Both the position numbers and the translations under genes were made by a program. From Mesorhizobium_G sp050247155 (GTDB lineage: Bacteria; Pseudomonadota; Alphaproteobacteria; Rhizobiales; Rhizobiaceae), in assembly GCA_050247155.1 (NCBI GenBank), contig JBFWUS010000016.1, forward strand, positions 1 through 64,000: a stretch of DNA of 64,000 nucleotides, read 5' to 3'. The notes under the pieces are model-generated. The model ran no database searches, was not told the DNA's origin, and worked only from the letters and a program-made list of their open reading frames with translations. Shown piece by piece: positions 44,145 to 52,121 of the stretch (the stretch's first letter is position 1; each line of letters starts with the position of its first letter).

Positions 44145-45080
44145 GTGCCTGATCTGGCCGAGGTTCTTGCGGAACTCGCCGACGAGATGTCGGCGATCGA
44201 AGACCGCGGTGCGGTGGCGGCCTACATCCCCGAACTGAAAAAGGTCGATGCGAGAAAATTCGGTATCGCGGTCATTCTGAATGACGGCAGCGTCTTCACC
44301 GCAGGTGACGCAGCCGAGTGTTTTTCCATCCAGAGCATTTCGAAGGTGTTTTCGTTGACGCTGGCGCTTGGCCATGTCGGCGATGCACTGTGGCGACGGG
44401 TCGGCCGCGAACCCTCCGGCAACCCGTTCAATTCGATCGTGCAGCTCGAACACGAGAACGGCATTCCGCGCAATCCGTTCATCAACGCCGGCGCAATCGT
44501 TATCGCCGACATCCTGCTGGAGGGGCACGAGCCCAAGGAAGCGATCGGCGAGGCGCTGCGTTTCATCCAGTTTCTGGCCGACGACGACACGATCACCATC
44601 GACCGCGCGGTGGCGGCATCGGAGCGTGCTACAGGCTTTCGCAATTTCGCGCTGGCCAATTACATGCGCGCCTTCGGCAATCTGAAACATGCGCCGGAAC
44701 TCACGCTAGGCGTCTATTTTCATCTGTGCGCCATCGAGATGAGCTGCGTGCAACTGGCGAAGGCCGGGCGCTTTCTCGCCCATGACGGCCGCAACCCGGA
44801 TACGCCGCATTCGGTGGTGTCGCGAGAGCGGGCGCGCCGCATCAACGCGCTGATGCTCACTTGCGGCCATTATGACGGCTCCGGCGATTTCGCTTTCAGG
44901 GTGGGCATACCAGGCAAAAGCGGCGTCGGCGGCGGCATATTGGGAATTGTTCCGGGCATCGCCTCGGTCGCAGTCTGGTCGCCGGGCTTGAATGCGGTAG
45001 GCAATTCCAAGCTCGGATCACTCGCGCTGGAGAAGCTGGCGCGGCGCATGAGCTGGTCCATCTTCGCACCCCGCGCCTGA
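44145..45080 (+). CDS. glsA: Glutaminase A
   Basis: 311 aa. Hydrolyses glutamine to glutamate and ammonia. The serine-dependent beta-lactamase-like site S-I-S-K follows ECFSIQSISKVFSLTLAL (about residue 67), with later NPFINAGAIVIADIL and the C-terminal SGDFAFRVGIPGKSGVGGGI. It starts at GTG immediately after the gatA stop codon (TAA-GTG). Coupling of a free glutaminase to an amidotransferase that itself uses glutamine is unusual and could reflect shared regulation. Confidence 0.94.
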   Translation: MPDLAEVLAELADEMSAIEDRGAVAAYIPELKKVDARKFGIAVILNDGSVFTAGDAAECFSIQSISKVFSLTLALGHVGDALWRRVGREPSGNPFNSIVQLEHENGIPRNPFINAGAIVIADILLEGHEPKEAIGEALRFIQFLADDDTITIDRAVAASERATGFRNFALANYMRAFGNLKHAPELTLGVYFHLCAIEMSCVQLAKAGRFLAHDGRNPDTPHSVVSRERARRINALMLTCGHYDGSGDFAFRVGIPGKSGVGGGILGIVPGIASVAVWSPGLNAVGNSKLGSLALEKLARRMSWSIFAPRA

Positions 45081-45104
45081 CCTCAGATTTTACTAGGTGC
45101 CCTC

Positions 45105-45890
45105 GTGTTCTTCGTTGCCGCCAAGATATTCTGGTTCTTCGCCCAGCCGCTCAATCTGGCGATCTTTCTCGGCATGGCGGCACTGCTTGCATTGGCCCTT
45201 CACCGCAGGCGCAGCAGCATTTTTCTGCTCAGCGTCGGCGTCGCGATCCTCGCCCTGTCAACCTGGACCTCCTTCGGTGCCCTGATCATGCGGCCGCTGG
45301 AGGAGCGCTATCCGAGACCGGTCGCGCTCAACAAGGTCGACGGTGTCATCGTGCTTGGCGGTGGGTTCGAGGCGTCGGTGAATCTGGCGCGCGGTGGATA
45401 TGAGCTGAGCGCGTCCGGCGACCGGTTCGTGGAGGCTGCCGTGCTGGCGCGCCGTTTCCCAGAGGCAAAAATCGTTATCACCGGCGGGCAGGGCTCCCTC
45501 GTGCTCAACGGCGAAACCGATGCCAATACGGCGCCCCGGATGCTGACGGCGCTGGGCGTCGCGCCCGAGCGTCTGATCCTTGAAGGTAAGTCAAGGGATA
45601 CATACGAGAATGCAAAATTTACCAGGGAGATGGTGAAGCCAGGGCGGGCGGAAACCTGGCTATTGGTAACCTCTGCCTTCCATATGCCGCGTTCGATGGG
45701 GCTATTTCGAAAGGCAGACTTTGAAGTGACCCCGTGGCCGGTCGACTATCGCACGACAGGCCGGGAGGGTTTTGGATTCGCCCAAGACAACCCGGTCGGT
45801 TCGCTGGAGATGACACAGCTGGCCTTGCGCGAATGGCTCGGTCTGCTGGCCTATCGGTTGTCCGGACGCACCGACGCTCTGCTGCCCTGA
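45105..45890 (+). CDS. YdcF/ElyC-family membrane protein (DUF218)
   Basis: 261 aa with GTG start. Two N-terminal transmembrane segments (FFVAAKIFWFFAQPLNLAIFLGM and FLLSVGVAILALSTW), then the DUF218 domain: DGVIVLGGGFEASVNLARGGYEL, IVITGGQGSLVLNGE, LILEGKSRDTYENAKFT and VTSAFHMPRSMGLFRK. ElyC-like members act in cell-envelope synthesis (undecaprenyl phosphate use) under stress; the exact reaction is unknown. It follows glsA by 24 bases. Confidence 0.88.
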   Translation: MFFVAAKIFWFFAQPLNLAIFLGMAALLALALHRRRSSIFLLSVGVAILALSTWTSFGALIMRPLEERYPRPVALNKVDGVIVLGGGFEASVNLARGGYELSASGDRFVEAAVLARRFPEAKIVITGGQGSLVLNGETDANTAPRMLTALGVAPERLILEGKSRDTYENAKFTREMVKPGRAETWLLVTSAFHMPRSMGLFRKADFEVTPWPVDYRTTGREGFGFAQDNPVGSLEMTQLALREWLGLLAYRLSGRTDALLP

Positions 45891-46146
45891 CCGGCCGTTC
45901 AGCCGCTGCCCCAATCCTGCCGCACGCGTTTACGCCACGTTAGCAAATTCGTTCGAATATGATGCTGATTTTATTGGCATCCTGGCGTCTGGTGCATATC
46001 GACTATGCAATCACTGCCTTGTTTTTGCCTTTTCCTGGCTTGCCAAAACGGCGTAGCCGGCTTATGTGCAGTGCAACAATTATCAGCTGCCGGCGGCGGA
46101 ATCGCAGGCTGAGATGCCGAGACATCGACATGGTGCGAGTTCCAGA

Positions 46147-46275
46147 ATGAATAACAAAGTGCAGCCGTCTTGCTGGGGTTTGACGGCGAAAGCAGTAGTG
46201 GGCATTGCCTGCCTGATGCTGCTGGCCTGGCTGGCAGGCGGGACTGAAACAACAGCGGTGTTGGCTGCCGGCTGA
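46147..46275 (+). CDS. Possible 42-aa membrane peptide
   Basis: ATG at 46147 opens MNNKVQPSCWGLTAKAVVGI, then ACLMLLAWLAGG as a likely transmembrane helix, ending in TETTAVLAAG and TGA. No clear ribosome site precedes it; a GTG at 46066 is an alternative start. A hairpin with a short T run follows 24 bases later. Evidence for translation is weak and it could be a chance frame. Confidence 0.28.
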   Translation: MNNKVQPSCWGLTAKAVVGIACLMLLAWLAGGTETTAVLAAG

Positions 46276-46299
46276 CATTAGCTAGTAAGTTCTGACCGA

Positions 46300-46324
46300 G
46301 GGCGTGGGTGACCGCGCCCATTTT
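46300..46324 (+). terminator. Weak hairpin after the 46147 frame
   Basis: GGGCGT (46300-46305) pairs with GCGCCC (46314-46319) with a wobble pair, followed by ATTTT. It is a weak terminator candidate; it gives slight support to the small frame upstream. Confidence 0.35.
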
Positions 46325-46436
46325 CGATTCTGGACCTTTGTGACGTCGCCGTCGGAGCATTTTACGTCGGCGCGCGCCATGGAAGTTGTTGGCCTGAAGC
46401 GCTAGATAGCAAGATCGCCAGCGCTGGGGTGCATTC

Positions 46437-47837
46437 TTGTTTCTTTCCGTTTTAGACCTGTTCAAGATCGGCATCGGCCCGTCGAGCTCCCACACCATGG
46501 GGCCTATGACAGCGGGCGCGCGTTTTCTCGATGAGATACTGAAGGGCGACTGGCCACGGCCAGCCGGCACGAAGGTTGCGAAGCTGGGCGCGAGCCTGCA
46601 CGGGTCGCTGGCTTTTACCGGCATCGGCCACGGGACGGATCGCGCCGTCATTCTCGGATTGGCCGGCGAAACGCCCACAACAGTAGATCCGGACAAATCG
46701 GACGCCACTATCGACCAGATCACGGTGGAGAAAAAAATCAGCCCGCCCGGCCATCCGGCCTATGCCTTCGACCCGAAGGTCGATCTGGTTCTCGACAAGA
46801 AGACGTCAATGCCGGGCCATGCCAACGGCATGCAGTTTTATGCCTATGACGCGGCTGACCGGCTGCTGCTCAAGCGTGCCTATTATTCGATTGGCGGCGG
46901 CTTCGTGGTATCCGATGAGGAGCTACAGCGCATGAAGGCGCGCGGCCCCGAAAAGCCGAGCAAAAAGGTGCCATATCCCTTCGCCAACGCCAAGGAGATG
47001 CTGGCCATGGCTGCCAAGAGCGGCTTGTCGATCGCCGACATGAAGCGCGCCAACGAAGAGGTCTTCCTGTCGCGCGAGGAGCTGGATGAAGGGCTCGATC
47101 GCATCTGGGCGGCTATGCGCGGCTGCATTGATCGCGGCTTGACCCAGGAAGGCATTATGCCGGGTGGCCTCAAAGTGCGCCGCCGGGCGCGGCAGCTGCA
47201 CGACAAGCTGCAGGCTGACTGGCAGCGCAACCGGCCGAATCCGCTGCTCGCCAATGACTGGCTGTCGATCTACGCCATGGCAGTGAATGAGGAGAATGCG
47301 GCTGGCGGCCGGGTCGTCACGGCGCCGACGAACGGAGCTGCAGGCACTCTGCCCGCCGTGCTTCGCTACTGGCTGCATTTCCATCCGGAGGCCGACGATG
47401 CCTCGATCCGTGATTTTCTGCTGGCGGCGGCGGCGGTCGGCGGCATCATCAAAACCAACGCCTCGATTTCCGGCGCGGAAGTCGGCTGCCAGGGCGAGGT
47501 CGGTTCGGCTTCGGCGATGGCTGCGGCAGGGTTGTGCGCCGTTATGGGCGGCACGCCGGAGCAGGTGGAAAACGCGGCCGAGATCGCGCTGGAGCATCAT
47601 CTCGGCATGACCTGCGATCCTGTTGCCGGGCTGGTGCAGGTGCCCTGCATCGAACGCAACGCGCTGGGTGCGGTGAAGGCGGTGACGGCGGCGTCGCTGG
47701 CGATCAAGGGCGACGGCCAGCACTTTGTGCCGCTCGACGCGGCGATCGAGACCATGCGCCAGACGGGCCTCGATATGAGCGAGAAATACAAGGAAACCAG
47801 CCAGGGCGGGCTGGCGGTGAATGTCGTGGAGTGTTGA
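46437..47837 (+). CDS. sdaA: L-serine ammonia-lyase (iron-sulfur serine dehydratase)
   Basis: 466 aa. Converts L-serine to pyruvate and ammonia with a [4Fe-4S] cluster. The start is TTG at 46437, with GGGGTG upstream, and gives the family start FLSVLDLFKIGIGPSSSHTMGPM. Cluster cysteines appear in EVGCQGEVGSASAMAAAGLC (about residue 345) and MTCDPVAGLVQVPCIERNA (about residue 388). Single-chain form joining alpha and beta domains. Confidence 0.95.
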   Translation: MFLSVLDLFKIGIGPSSSHTMGPMTAGARFLDEILKGDWPRPAGTKVAKLGASLHGSLAFTGIGHGTDRAVILGLAGETPTTVDPDKSDATIDQITVEKKISPPGHPAYAFDPKVDLVLDKKTSMPGHANGMQFYAYDAADRLLLKRAYYSIGGGFVVSDEELQRMKARGPEKPSKKVPYPFANAKEMLAMAAKSGLSIADMKRANEEVFLSREELDEGLDRIWAAMRGCIDRGLTQEGIMPGGLKVRRRARQLHDKLQADWQRNRPNPLLANDWLSIYAMAVNEENAAGGRVVTAPTNGAAGTLPAVLRYWLHFHPEADDASIRDFLLAAAAVGGIIKTNASISGAEVGCQGEVGSASAMAAAGLCAVMGGTPEQVENAAEIALEHHLGMTCDPVAGLVQVPCIERNALGAVKAVTAASLAIKGDGQHFVPLDAAIETMRQTGLDMSEKYKETSQGGLAVNVVEC

Positions 47838-47932
47838 GGCAGTGGGGCATTTACGTCGTTGGCCCAAGCGTCGGGTCTGTGCATAACGTGCCCATCCATT
47901 GACCCTGCCTGCTGCGGGGCTATTTTCGCGCC

Positions 47933-48370
47933 ATGTCTCTCAATCTGATAAAACTCTGCGTCGGCTGCGACAGCGTCGAGGATCTCGAGGAATGGATTGC
48001 CCTTCGCCTCGACGAGCGTCGGCGGGCCGGCGAACCGGTCGAGCAGTGGCACACGACGCGCATGGTGCCGACACGCATCGCCGAGCTGACCGACGGCGGC
48101 TCGCTCTATTGGGTGATCAAGGGCAGCGTGCAATGCCGGCAGCGTTTGCTGGAGATCCGGCCTTTCACCGATGGCGAGGGCATCTCGCGCTGCCATCTCG
48201 TGCTGGAGCCGATTGTGGCACGCACCGCCTGGCAGCCGCGCCGGGCGTTCCAGGGCTGGCGCTATCTGAAGGTCGAGGATGCGCCCGTCGATCTCGGAAG
48301 GCGACGGGCAGGGGAGATCGAGATGCCGCCCAAACTCAAGCGTGAGTTGGCCGATCTGGGGCTGCTCTGA
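47933..48370 (+). CDS. DUF1489 family protein
   Basis: 145 aa, cytoplasmic. Opens MSLNLIKLCVGCDSVEDLEEW with a YWVIKGSVQCRQRLL segment near residue 60 and the end PPKLKRELADLGLL, matching the DUF1489 family of alphaproteobacteria. No function is known. It is convergent with the 96-aa gene, the stops being three bases apart. No signal or membrane segment. Confidence 0.88.
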   Translation: MSLNLIKLCVGCDSVEDLEEWIALRLDERRRAGEPVEQWHTTRMVPTRIAELTDGGSLYWVIKGSVQCRQRLLEIRPFTDGEGISRCHLVLEPIVARTAWQPRRAFQGWRYLKVEDAPVDLGRRRAGEIEMPPKLKRELADLGLL

Positions 48371-48373
48371 AGG

Positions 48374-48664
48374 CTATTTCCCGAAGCGAAGACGCACGGC
48401 CGGCTTGCCGGCAGGGGTATTGACGCGCAGCCGGACATCGACAACCGGCAGTGAATTGCGCCAGGTGCGTGCGCCATGGCTGAGCAGTAGGCCAACAAGA
48501 TCCCGAGTGCGGAATTTCGGCGCGCCGCGGCGGATGTCTGCTAATCGCGCGGCTGCGTGATAAAGCGCCTGCACGCCGGGCTCGCGCGACCTGGCTGCCT
48601 GAGCGGGGGCGATGTAACCGAGCACGTCCTTTTCTGAGATCACGCCAAACTCCTTCAAACTCAT
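48374..48664 (-). CDS. Hypothetical protein downstream of the D-Ala-D-Ala carboxypeptidase
   Basis: 96 aa, no signal or membrane segment. It begins MSLKEFGVISEKDVLGYIAP and is basic at its C-terminus (RLRVNTPAGKPAVRLRFGK). It starts 17 bases after the dacA stop on the same strand, so it is likely co-transcribed. I do not recognise a family; it may be a small regulator or RNA-binding protein, but there is no direct support for either. Confidence 0.6.
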   Translation of the reverse strand: MSLKEFGVISEKDVLGYIAPAQAARSREPGVQALYHAAARLADIRRGAPKFRTRDLVGLLLSHGARTWRNSLPVVDVRLRVNTPAGKPAVRLRFGK

Positions 48665-48681
48665 TACTCGTTACGCACCGC

Positions 48682-50115
48682 TTAGTTCAGGGTGGCGTAG
48701 CACTCGACTTTCTTGCGCTTCAGCGCGCTGCAGGCCTTGGTTGCCGCGGCCTGCGAAGAGAAGCCGCCGAAGCGGGCGCGATAGTAGGTGACGCCCGACT
48801 TTTCGAACTGCACGGTGAACCCTTCCGCCGAAGCGAGCACCTGAGGGCCACGCTCCGCGGCGCGGCTTAACGCCTTCTTGGCTTCGGCCTGGCTGGGCGA
48901 CGAGCCAACCTGCACGACCCAGCCGTCGACATTCGTCGAAGCGGTTTTGACCGGATCGATCTCGGCTTGCGGACGGGCTTCCGGCATGGCGTAGGCCTGC
49001 TCGGTGACGGCAACCTTCGTGGATTTGACGCGCTTCACTTCGATCGGGGCCGGCGCCTGGGCAGCCTCGAGCTCCCGCACGTCGGCCTCCGACTCGGCGA
49101 CCTGCACATCCTCGGCGGCATCGTCGTCCTGCTGGTCGCCTTCGGCTTCCAGCATCGGCTCTTCGGGTTCAGGCTTGGCTTCCGGAGTCGGGGCTTTCCG
49201 CTTTGGCAAGATCAGGCCGGCGAGACGCGATACGGCCGAACCGCCACCGTCGTCCGCACGGGCAATCAGCGCGCCGCCGCGGGTCGATGTGCGGTCCATA
49301 TTGGCGGCGATCAGTTCCGCCATACGGGCGTCGCGAGCACGGGCCGAGGTACCGCCCATGACGACGGCGACGAGGCGTCGGTTGCCGTCGGTGACCGACG
49401 AGACGAGGTTGAAGCCGGAAGCTCGGGTGTACCCGGTCTTGATGCCGTCGACGCCCCTGATCTTGCCGAGGAGGCGGTTGTGATTGGCGATGCGGGTGCG
49501 ACCATATTTGAAGGATTTGACGGAGAAGTAGCCGTAATATTGCGGGTAGTGCTCACGCAGCGCGATGCCGAGGCGGGCCATATCGCGCGCCGTCGTGAAC
49601 TGGCCAGGATCCGGCAAGCCGTGGGGGTTGCGAAACAGCGTGTTGTTCATGCCGAGTGCGCGCGCCTTGGAGGTCATCATGCGGGCGAAGCCCTGCTGCG
49701 AGCCGCCGAGCAACTCAGCCAATGCCATCGAGGCGTCGTTGGCTGAACGTGTGACCAGCGCGTAAATGGCAGTGTCGACCGTGATCGAACCCCCGGCCTT
49801 CACGCCGATCTTCGTCGGCGGCTGGGTCGCCGCCTGGGCCGAGAAACGAACCGGCGTCGACTTCTTGATCTTGCCTTTCGAGAGCGCCTCGAAGGTCAAA
49901 TAGAGCGTCATCATCTTGGTAAGCGATGCTGGGTAGCGTCGAGAGTCGGCGTTCTCGGCGTGCAGCACCTTGCCGGTGCGCGCGTCCATGACGATGGCCG
50001 CATATTTCGAGGACGCCGCCGCAGCGGGCATCGCGCAGAGCGTGACGAGCGCCATCATTGTCAGGAAGGTTGCGCGCAGGCGCTGGAAAGAAATTGGATT
50101 ACCGATTTGACGCAC
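48682..50115 (-). CDS. dacA: D-alanyl-D-alanine carboxypeptidase with C-terminal SPOR domain
   Basis: 477 aa exported low-molecular-weight PBP that trims pentapeptides in murein. The signal peptide (FLTMMALVTLCAMPAAAASS) is followed by catalytic motifs YPASLTKMM (Ser nucleophile, SxxK), RSANDASMALA (SxN) and GIKTGYTRASGFNL (KTG). After a Pro/Glu-rich linker (about residues 310-390) comes a SPOR domain (WVVQVGSSPSQAEAKKAL ... YYRARFGGFSSQAAATKAC), which binds denuded septal glycan. It uses a GTG start. This fusion suggests a role at the division site or pole. Confidence 0.93.
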   Translation of the reverse strand: MRQIGNPISFQRLRATFLTMMALVTLCAMPAAAASSKYAAIVMDARTGKVLHAENADSRRYPASLTKMMTLYLTFEALSKGKIKKSTPVRFSAQAATQPPTKIGVKAGGSITVDTAIYALVTRSANDASMALAELLGGSQQGFARMMTSKARALGMNNTLFRNPHGLPDPGQFTTARDMARLGIALREHYPQYYGYFSVKSFKYGRTRIANHNRLLGKIRGVDGIKTGYTRASGFNLVSSVTDGNRRLVAVVMGGTSARARDARMAELIAANMDRTSTRGGALIARADDGGGSAVSRLAGLILPKRKAPTPEAKPEPEEPMLEAEGDQQDDDAAEDVQVAESEADVRELEAAQAPAPIEVKRVKSTKVAVTEQAYAMPEARPQAEIDPVKTASTNVDGWVVQVGSSPSQAEAKKALSRAAERGPQVLASAEGFTVQFEKSGVTYYRARFGGFSSQAAATKACSALKRKKVECYATLN

Positions 50116-50198
50116 TGTTACACCCTTTGAACTTTTTGACTCACTCGGAAGGCGGCAAAGGTTCCTGCCTGGCCGGAGAGCAAATTAGGGGAGGGCGC

Positions 50199-50221
50199 GT
50201 TACCAATCCGTTTATGGTAAC
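50199..50221. promoter_or_regulatory. GTTACCA-N9-TGGTAAC inverted repeat upstream of dacA
   Basis: Perfect 7-bp arms (50199-50205 and 50215-50221) about 85 bases before the dacA start. The spacing of 16 bases between arm centres fits a dimeric repressor on one face of the helix. The regulator is unknown. Confidence 0.4.
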
Positions 50222-50346
50222 CGGAACGTTCATTTTTTTGAGCGGGATCGAGACGAATTCGACTCGTCCTTTATGAAAACTTACGGCGAGCGGCTAGGCT
50301 GGCCGGAATCAGCCAAGTTCCGCGATGAACTTGGCTCTCAGTCCGC

Positions 50347-50362
50347 GAGAACTATAGTTCTC
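50347..50362. promoter_or_regulatory. 16-bp perfect palindrome before HigB-like toxin gene
   Basis: GAGAACTATAGTTCTC is a perfect palindrome ending five bases before the toxin start codon at 50368. Antitoxins of the HigA/XRE type bind such operators and repress their own operon, so this is the likely antitoxin operator. Confidence 0.6.
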
Positions 50363-50367
50363 AATCG

Positions 50368-50654
50368 ATGGAAATCCGCAAAACCGACGAGTTCGTTGAA
50401 TGGTTCGAGGCGCTTCGTGATCTCCGCGCCAAGGCTCGAATTCAAGTCGGATTGATCGCATAGAGCGTGGCAACCTGGGCGATGCCAAATTCTTCGACGG
50501 CATCGGCGAATTGCGGATCGACTATGGACCCGGCTACCGCGTCTACTTCATCAAACGCGACAACGTGATCGTCATCTTGCTGTGTGGCGGTGACAAGTCA
50601 TCACGGCAGAAAGACATCAGGAAAGCACAGACGATCGCGAAAGAGATCCACTAG
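50368..50654 (+). pseudogene. HigB/RelE-like toxin gene, broken by one-base frameshift
   Basis: From the ATG at 50368 the frame reads MEIRKTDEFVEWFEALRDLR and runs to a stop at 50461 after 31 codons. Adding one base near 50446-50449 (GTCGG would be GTCCGG) restores a frame continuing RIDRIERGNLGDAKFFDGIG, then LRIDYGPGYRVYFIKRDN and CGGDKSSRQKDIRKA to a stop at 50652-50654, 95 residues in all. This is a complete HigB-type, ribosome-dependent mRNA interferase fold. No slippery heptamer is visible, so decay or a sequencing error is more likely than programmed shifting. The cognate antitoxin 44 bases downstream is intact. Confidence 0.8.
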
Positions 50655-50698
50655 CGTCTTCATCGTCCACACCTCACCCAACCATCAGGCTTATTCAA

Positions 50699-51016
50699 AT
50701 GACCATCAAAACGACGAAGTGGGACACGTCAGAATTTCTAGATAGCGAGGAGGCGATCATCGCATACATCGAAGCCGCGTTCGAAGATGGCGACCCTGCC
50801 GCTATCACGCAGGCCCTCGGCAATGTTGCCCGCGCACGGGGAATGACTGCAATCGCCAAAGAGGCAGGTGTTACCCGCAGGGCGCTCTACAAAGCGTTGA
50901 GTGAAGATGGCGACCCTCGGCTAAGTACTCTTCTCGGAGTGGCAAAGGCACTCGGTGTCAGACTTTCTGTGACGGCGGTCGACGACAACGTCGCCGAAAA
51001 CCGTCTGGCAAGCTGA
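50699..51016 (+). CDS. HigA-type antitoxin (XRE-family)
   Basis: 105 aa. An acidic N-terminus (DTSEFLDSEEAIIAYIEAAF) is followed by an XRE helix-turn-helix: MTAIAKEAGVTRRALYKALS with DPRLSTLLGVAKALGVRLS, typical of addiction-module antidote proteins. It normally neutralises the toxin upstream and represses the operon by binding the palindrome at 50347. With the toxin gene broken, this may be a solitary antitoxin. Confidence 0.85.
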   Translation: MTIKTTKWDTSEFLDSEEAIIAYIEAAFEDGDPAAITQALGNVARARGMTAIAKEAGVTRRALYKALSEDGDPRLSTLLGVAKALGVRLSVTAVDDNVAENRLAS

Positions 51017-51144
51017 CGCTCTGTCATATTGCATCGCACCACGCGTGTTGACGTTTAGGCAAGCGCCTTGACTTCTTGTGCAGTGCACCATAGATTGTTG
51101 CAACGCACAAAGATGCGCTCGATCCATACAGGAAAGGAACCGCT

Positions 51145-51480
51145 ATGGCCGCCACCCAGACCTTTGAAGACGCCGGCAAATTCGGCAAGGACTATTTCGA
51201 CAACAGCCTCAAGAGCTTCGCTGCCTTCTCGAAGGGGGCGCAGGCGATCGTCGTTGAGACGACCGACTACACCAAGAAGTCCGTTGAAGCCGGCACTGCC
51301 GCTTTCGAAAAGCTGCTCGGCGCCAAGTCGCTCGAGAAGGCGATCGAGATCCAGACCGACTACGCCAAGACGGCTTATGAGGGCTTCGTCGCCCAGGCGA
51401 CCAAGATGAACGAGCTCTACGCCGACCTCGCCAAGGAAGTGTACAAGCCGTTCGAGGCTTTCGTCGCCAAGGCGAAGTAA
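51145..51480 (+). CDS. Phasin family protein
   Basis: 111 aa helical, coat protein of polyhydroxyalkanoate granules. It opens MAATQTFEDAGKFGKDYFDN and continues with amphipathic helices (SFAAFSKGAQAIVVETTDYTKK, then FEKLLGAKSLEKAIEIQTDY and FVAQATKMNELYADLAKEVYKP), all typical of the rhizobial phasin type. The ribosome site is AAAGGAACC. A strong terminator follows, so it is transcribed alone. Granule association is inferred from the family. Confidence 0.9.
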   Translation: MAATQTFEDAGKFGKDYFDNSLKSFAAFSKGAQAIVVETTDYTKKSVEAGTAAFEKLLGAKSLEKAIEIQTDYAKTAYEGFVAQATKMNELYADLAKEVYKPFEAFVAKAK

Positions 51481-51526
51481 GACATCGAATTTTCCGACAG
51501 GGTCCTGCGGGATCCTTTGTGGCAAG

Positions 51527-51560
51527 CCCGGTTGCGGAAACGCAGCCGGGTTTTCTTTTT
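51527..51560 (+). terminator. Rho-independent terminator after the phasin gene
   Basis: CCCGGTTGCG and CGCAGCCGGG make a 10-pair stem (one G-U) with a GAAA tetraloop, followed by TTTTCTTTTT. It starts 46 bases after the phasin stop codon. Confidence 0.9.
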
Positions 51561-51785
51561 GTACTCCGCGTGGCCATGAGACGGGCCGGCGCATCACGTT
51601 TGCGACATTCAAGTTGGGGCTTTCGTCGAGGCCATATTGCCAGCAAAAATCTAGGCCTTAAAATCTGAGCAAATCGGCCTACATTGGGTGCTTCGGGCCG
51701 GGCGACTTTTCGCTGGGCTCGGCTCGCGAAGGGAAAGGGCAAAGTGACACCGGGTGATCCAGTCACCAGCGGCCTGCACGTGAGG

Positions 51786-52115
51786 ATGCAGGCAGATGAA
51801 AACGATGGCGGCGGCTCCGGCCGTGGCACAGCGGTCATCACACGCACCCGGACGAAAACCAAAAAGCCCAGCCTCTACCGCGTGCTGATCCTGAATGACG
51901 ACTACACCCCCATGGAGTTCGTCGTGCATGTGCTGGAGCGTTTTTTCCAGAAGAACCACGATGCCGCATATCGAATCATGATGCATGTCCACAATCACGG
52001 CGTGGGCGAATGCGGCGTTTACACCTTTGAGGTGGCCGAGACCAAAGTGTCTCAGGTCATGGATCTCGCCCGTCAGCACCAGCATCCGCTGCAGTGCGTG
52101 ATGGAGAAGAAGTGA
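51786..52115 (+). CDS. clpS: ATP-dependent Clp protease adapter ClpS
   Basis: 109 aa with the chosen start. ClpS delivers N-degron substrates to ClpA/ClpP. After a polar N-terminal tail rich in Gly, Arg and Lys come YRVLILNDDYTPMEFVVHVLERFF and VHNHGVGECGVYTFEVAETK, which form the core fold and the N-degron pocket (NDDYTPMEFV). An in-frame GTG at 51744, with AAGGG nearby, gives a 14-residue longer protein; the GTGAGG immediately before the ATG is too close to act as a ribosome site, so the GTG is a real alternative. Followed by clpA after six bases. Confidence 0.9.
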   Translation: MQADENDGGGSGRGTAVITRTRTKTKKPSLYRVLILNDDYTPMEFVVHVLERFFQKNHDAAYRIMMHVHNHGVGECGVYTFEVAETKVSQVMDLARQHQHPLQCVMEKK

Positions 52116-52121
52116 GGATTT

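Larger units (their letters stand above)
45891..46436. other. 546-bp gap upstream of sdaA
   Basis: No strong gene here. It contains one candidate small frame at 46147-46275 (listed), a hairpin after it (46300-46319), and otherwise no recognisable RNA or repeat. The segment near 46335-46375 is rich in ACGTCG repeats on the plus strand. Promoter elements for sdaA must lie in the last 100 bases but no clear consensus was seen. Confidence 0.5.

Noticed and set aside
50440..50465. Programmed frameshift in the HigB-like gene
   Set aside because: No slippery heptamer or stimulating hairpin is visible near 50446-50449, so decay or sequencing error is more likely.
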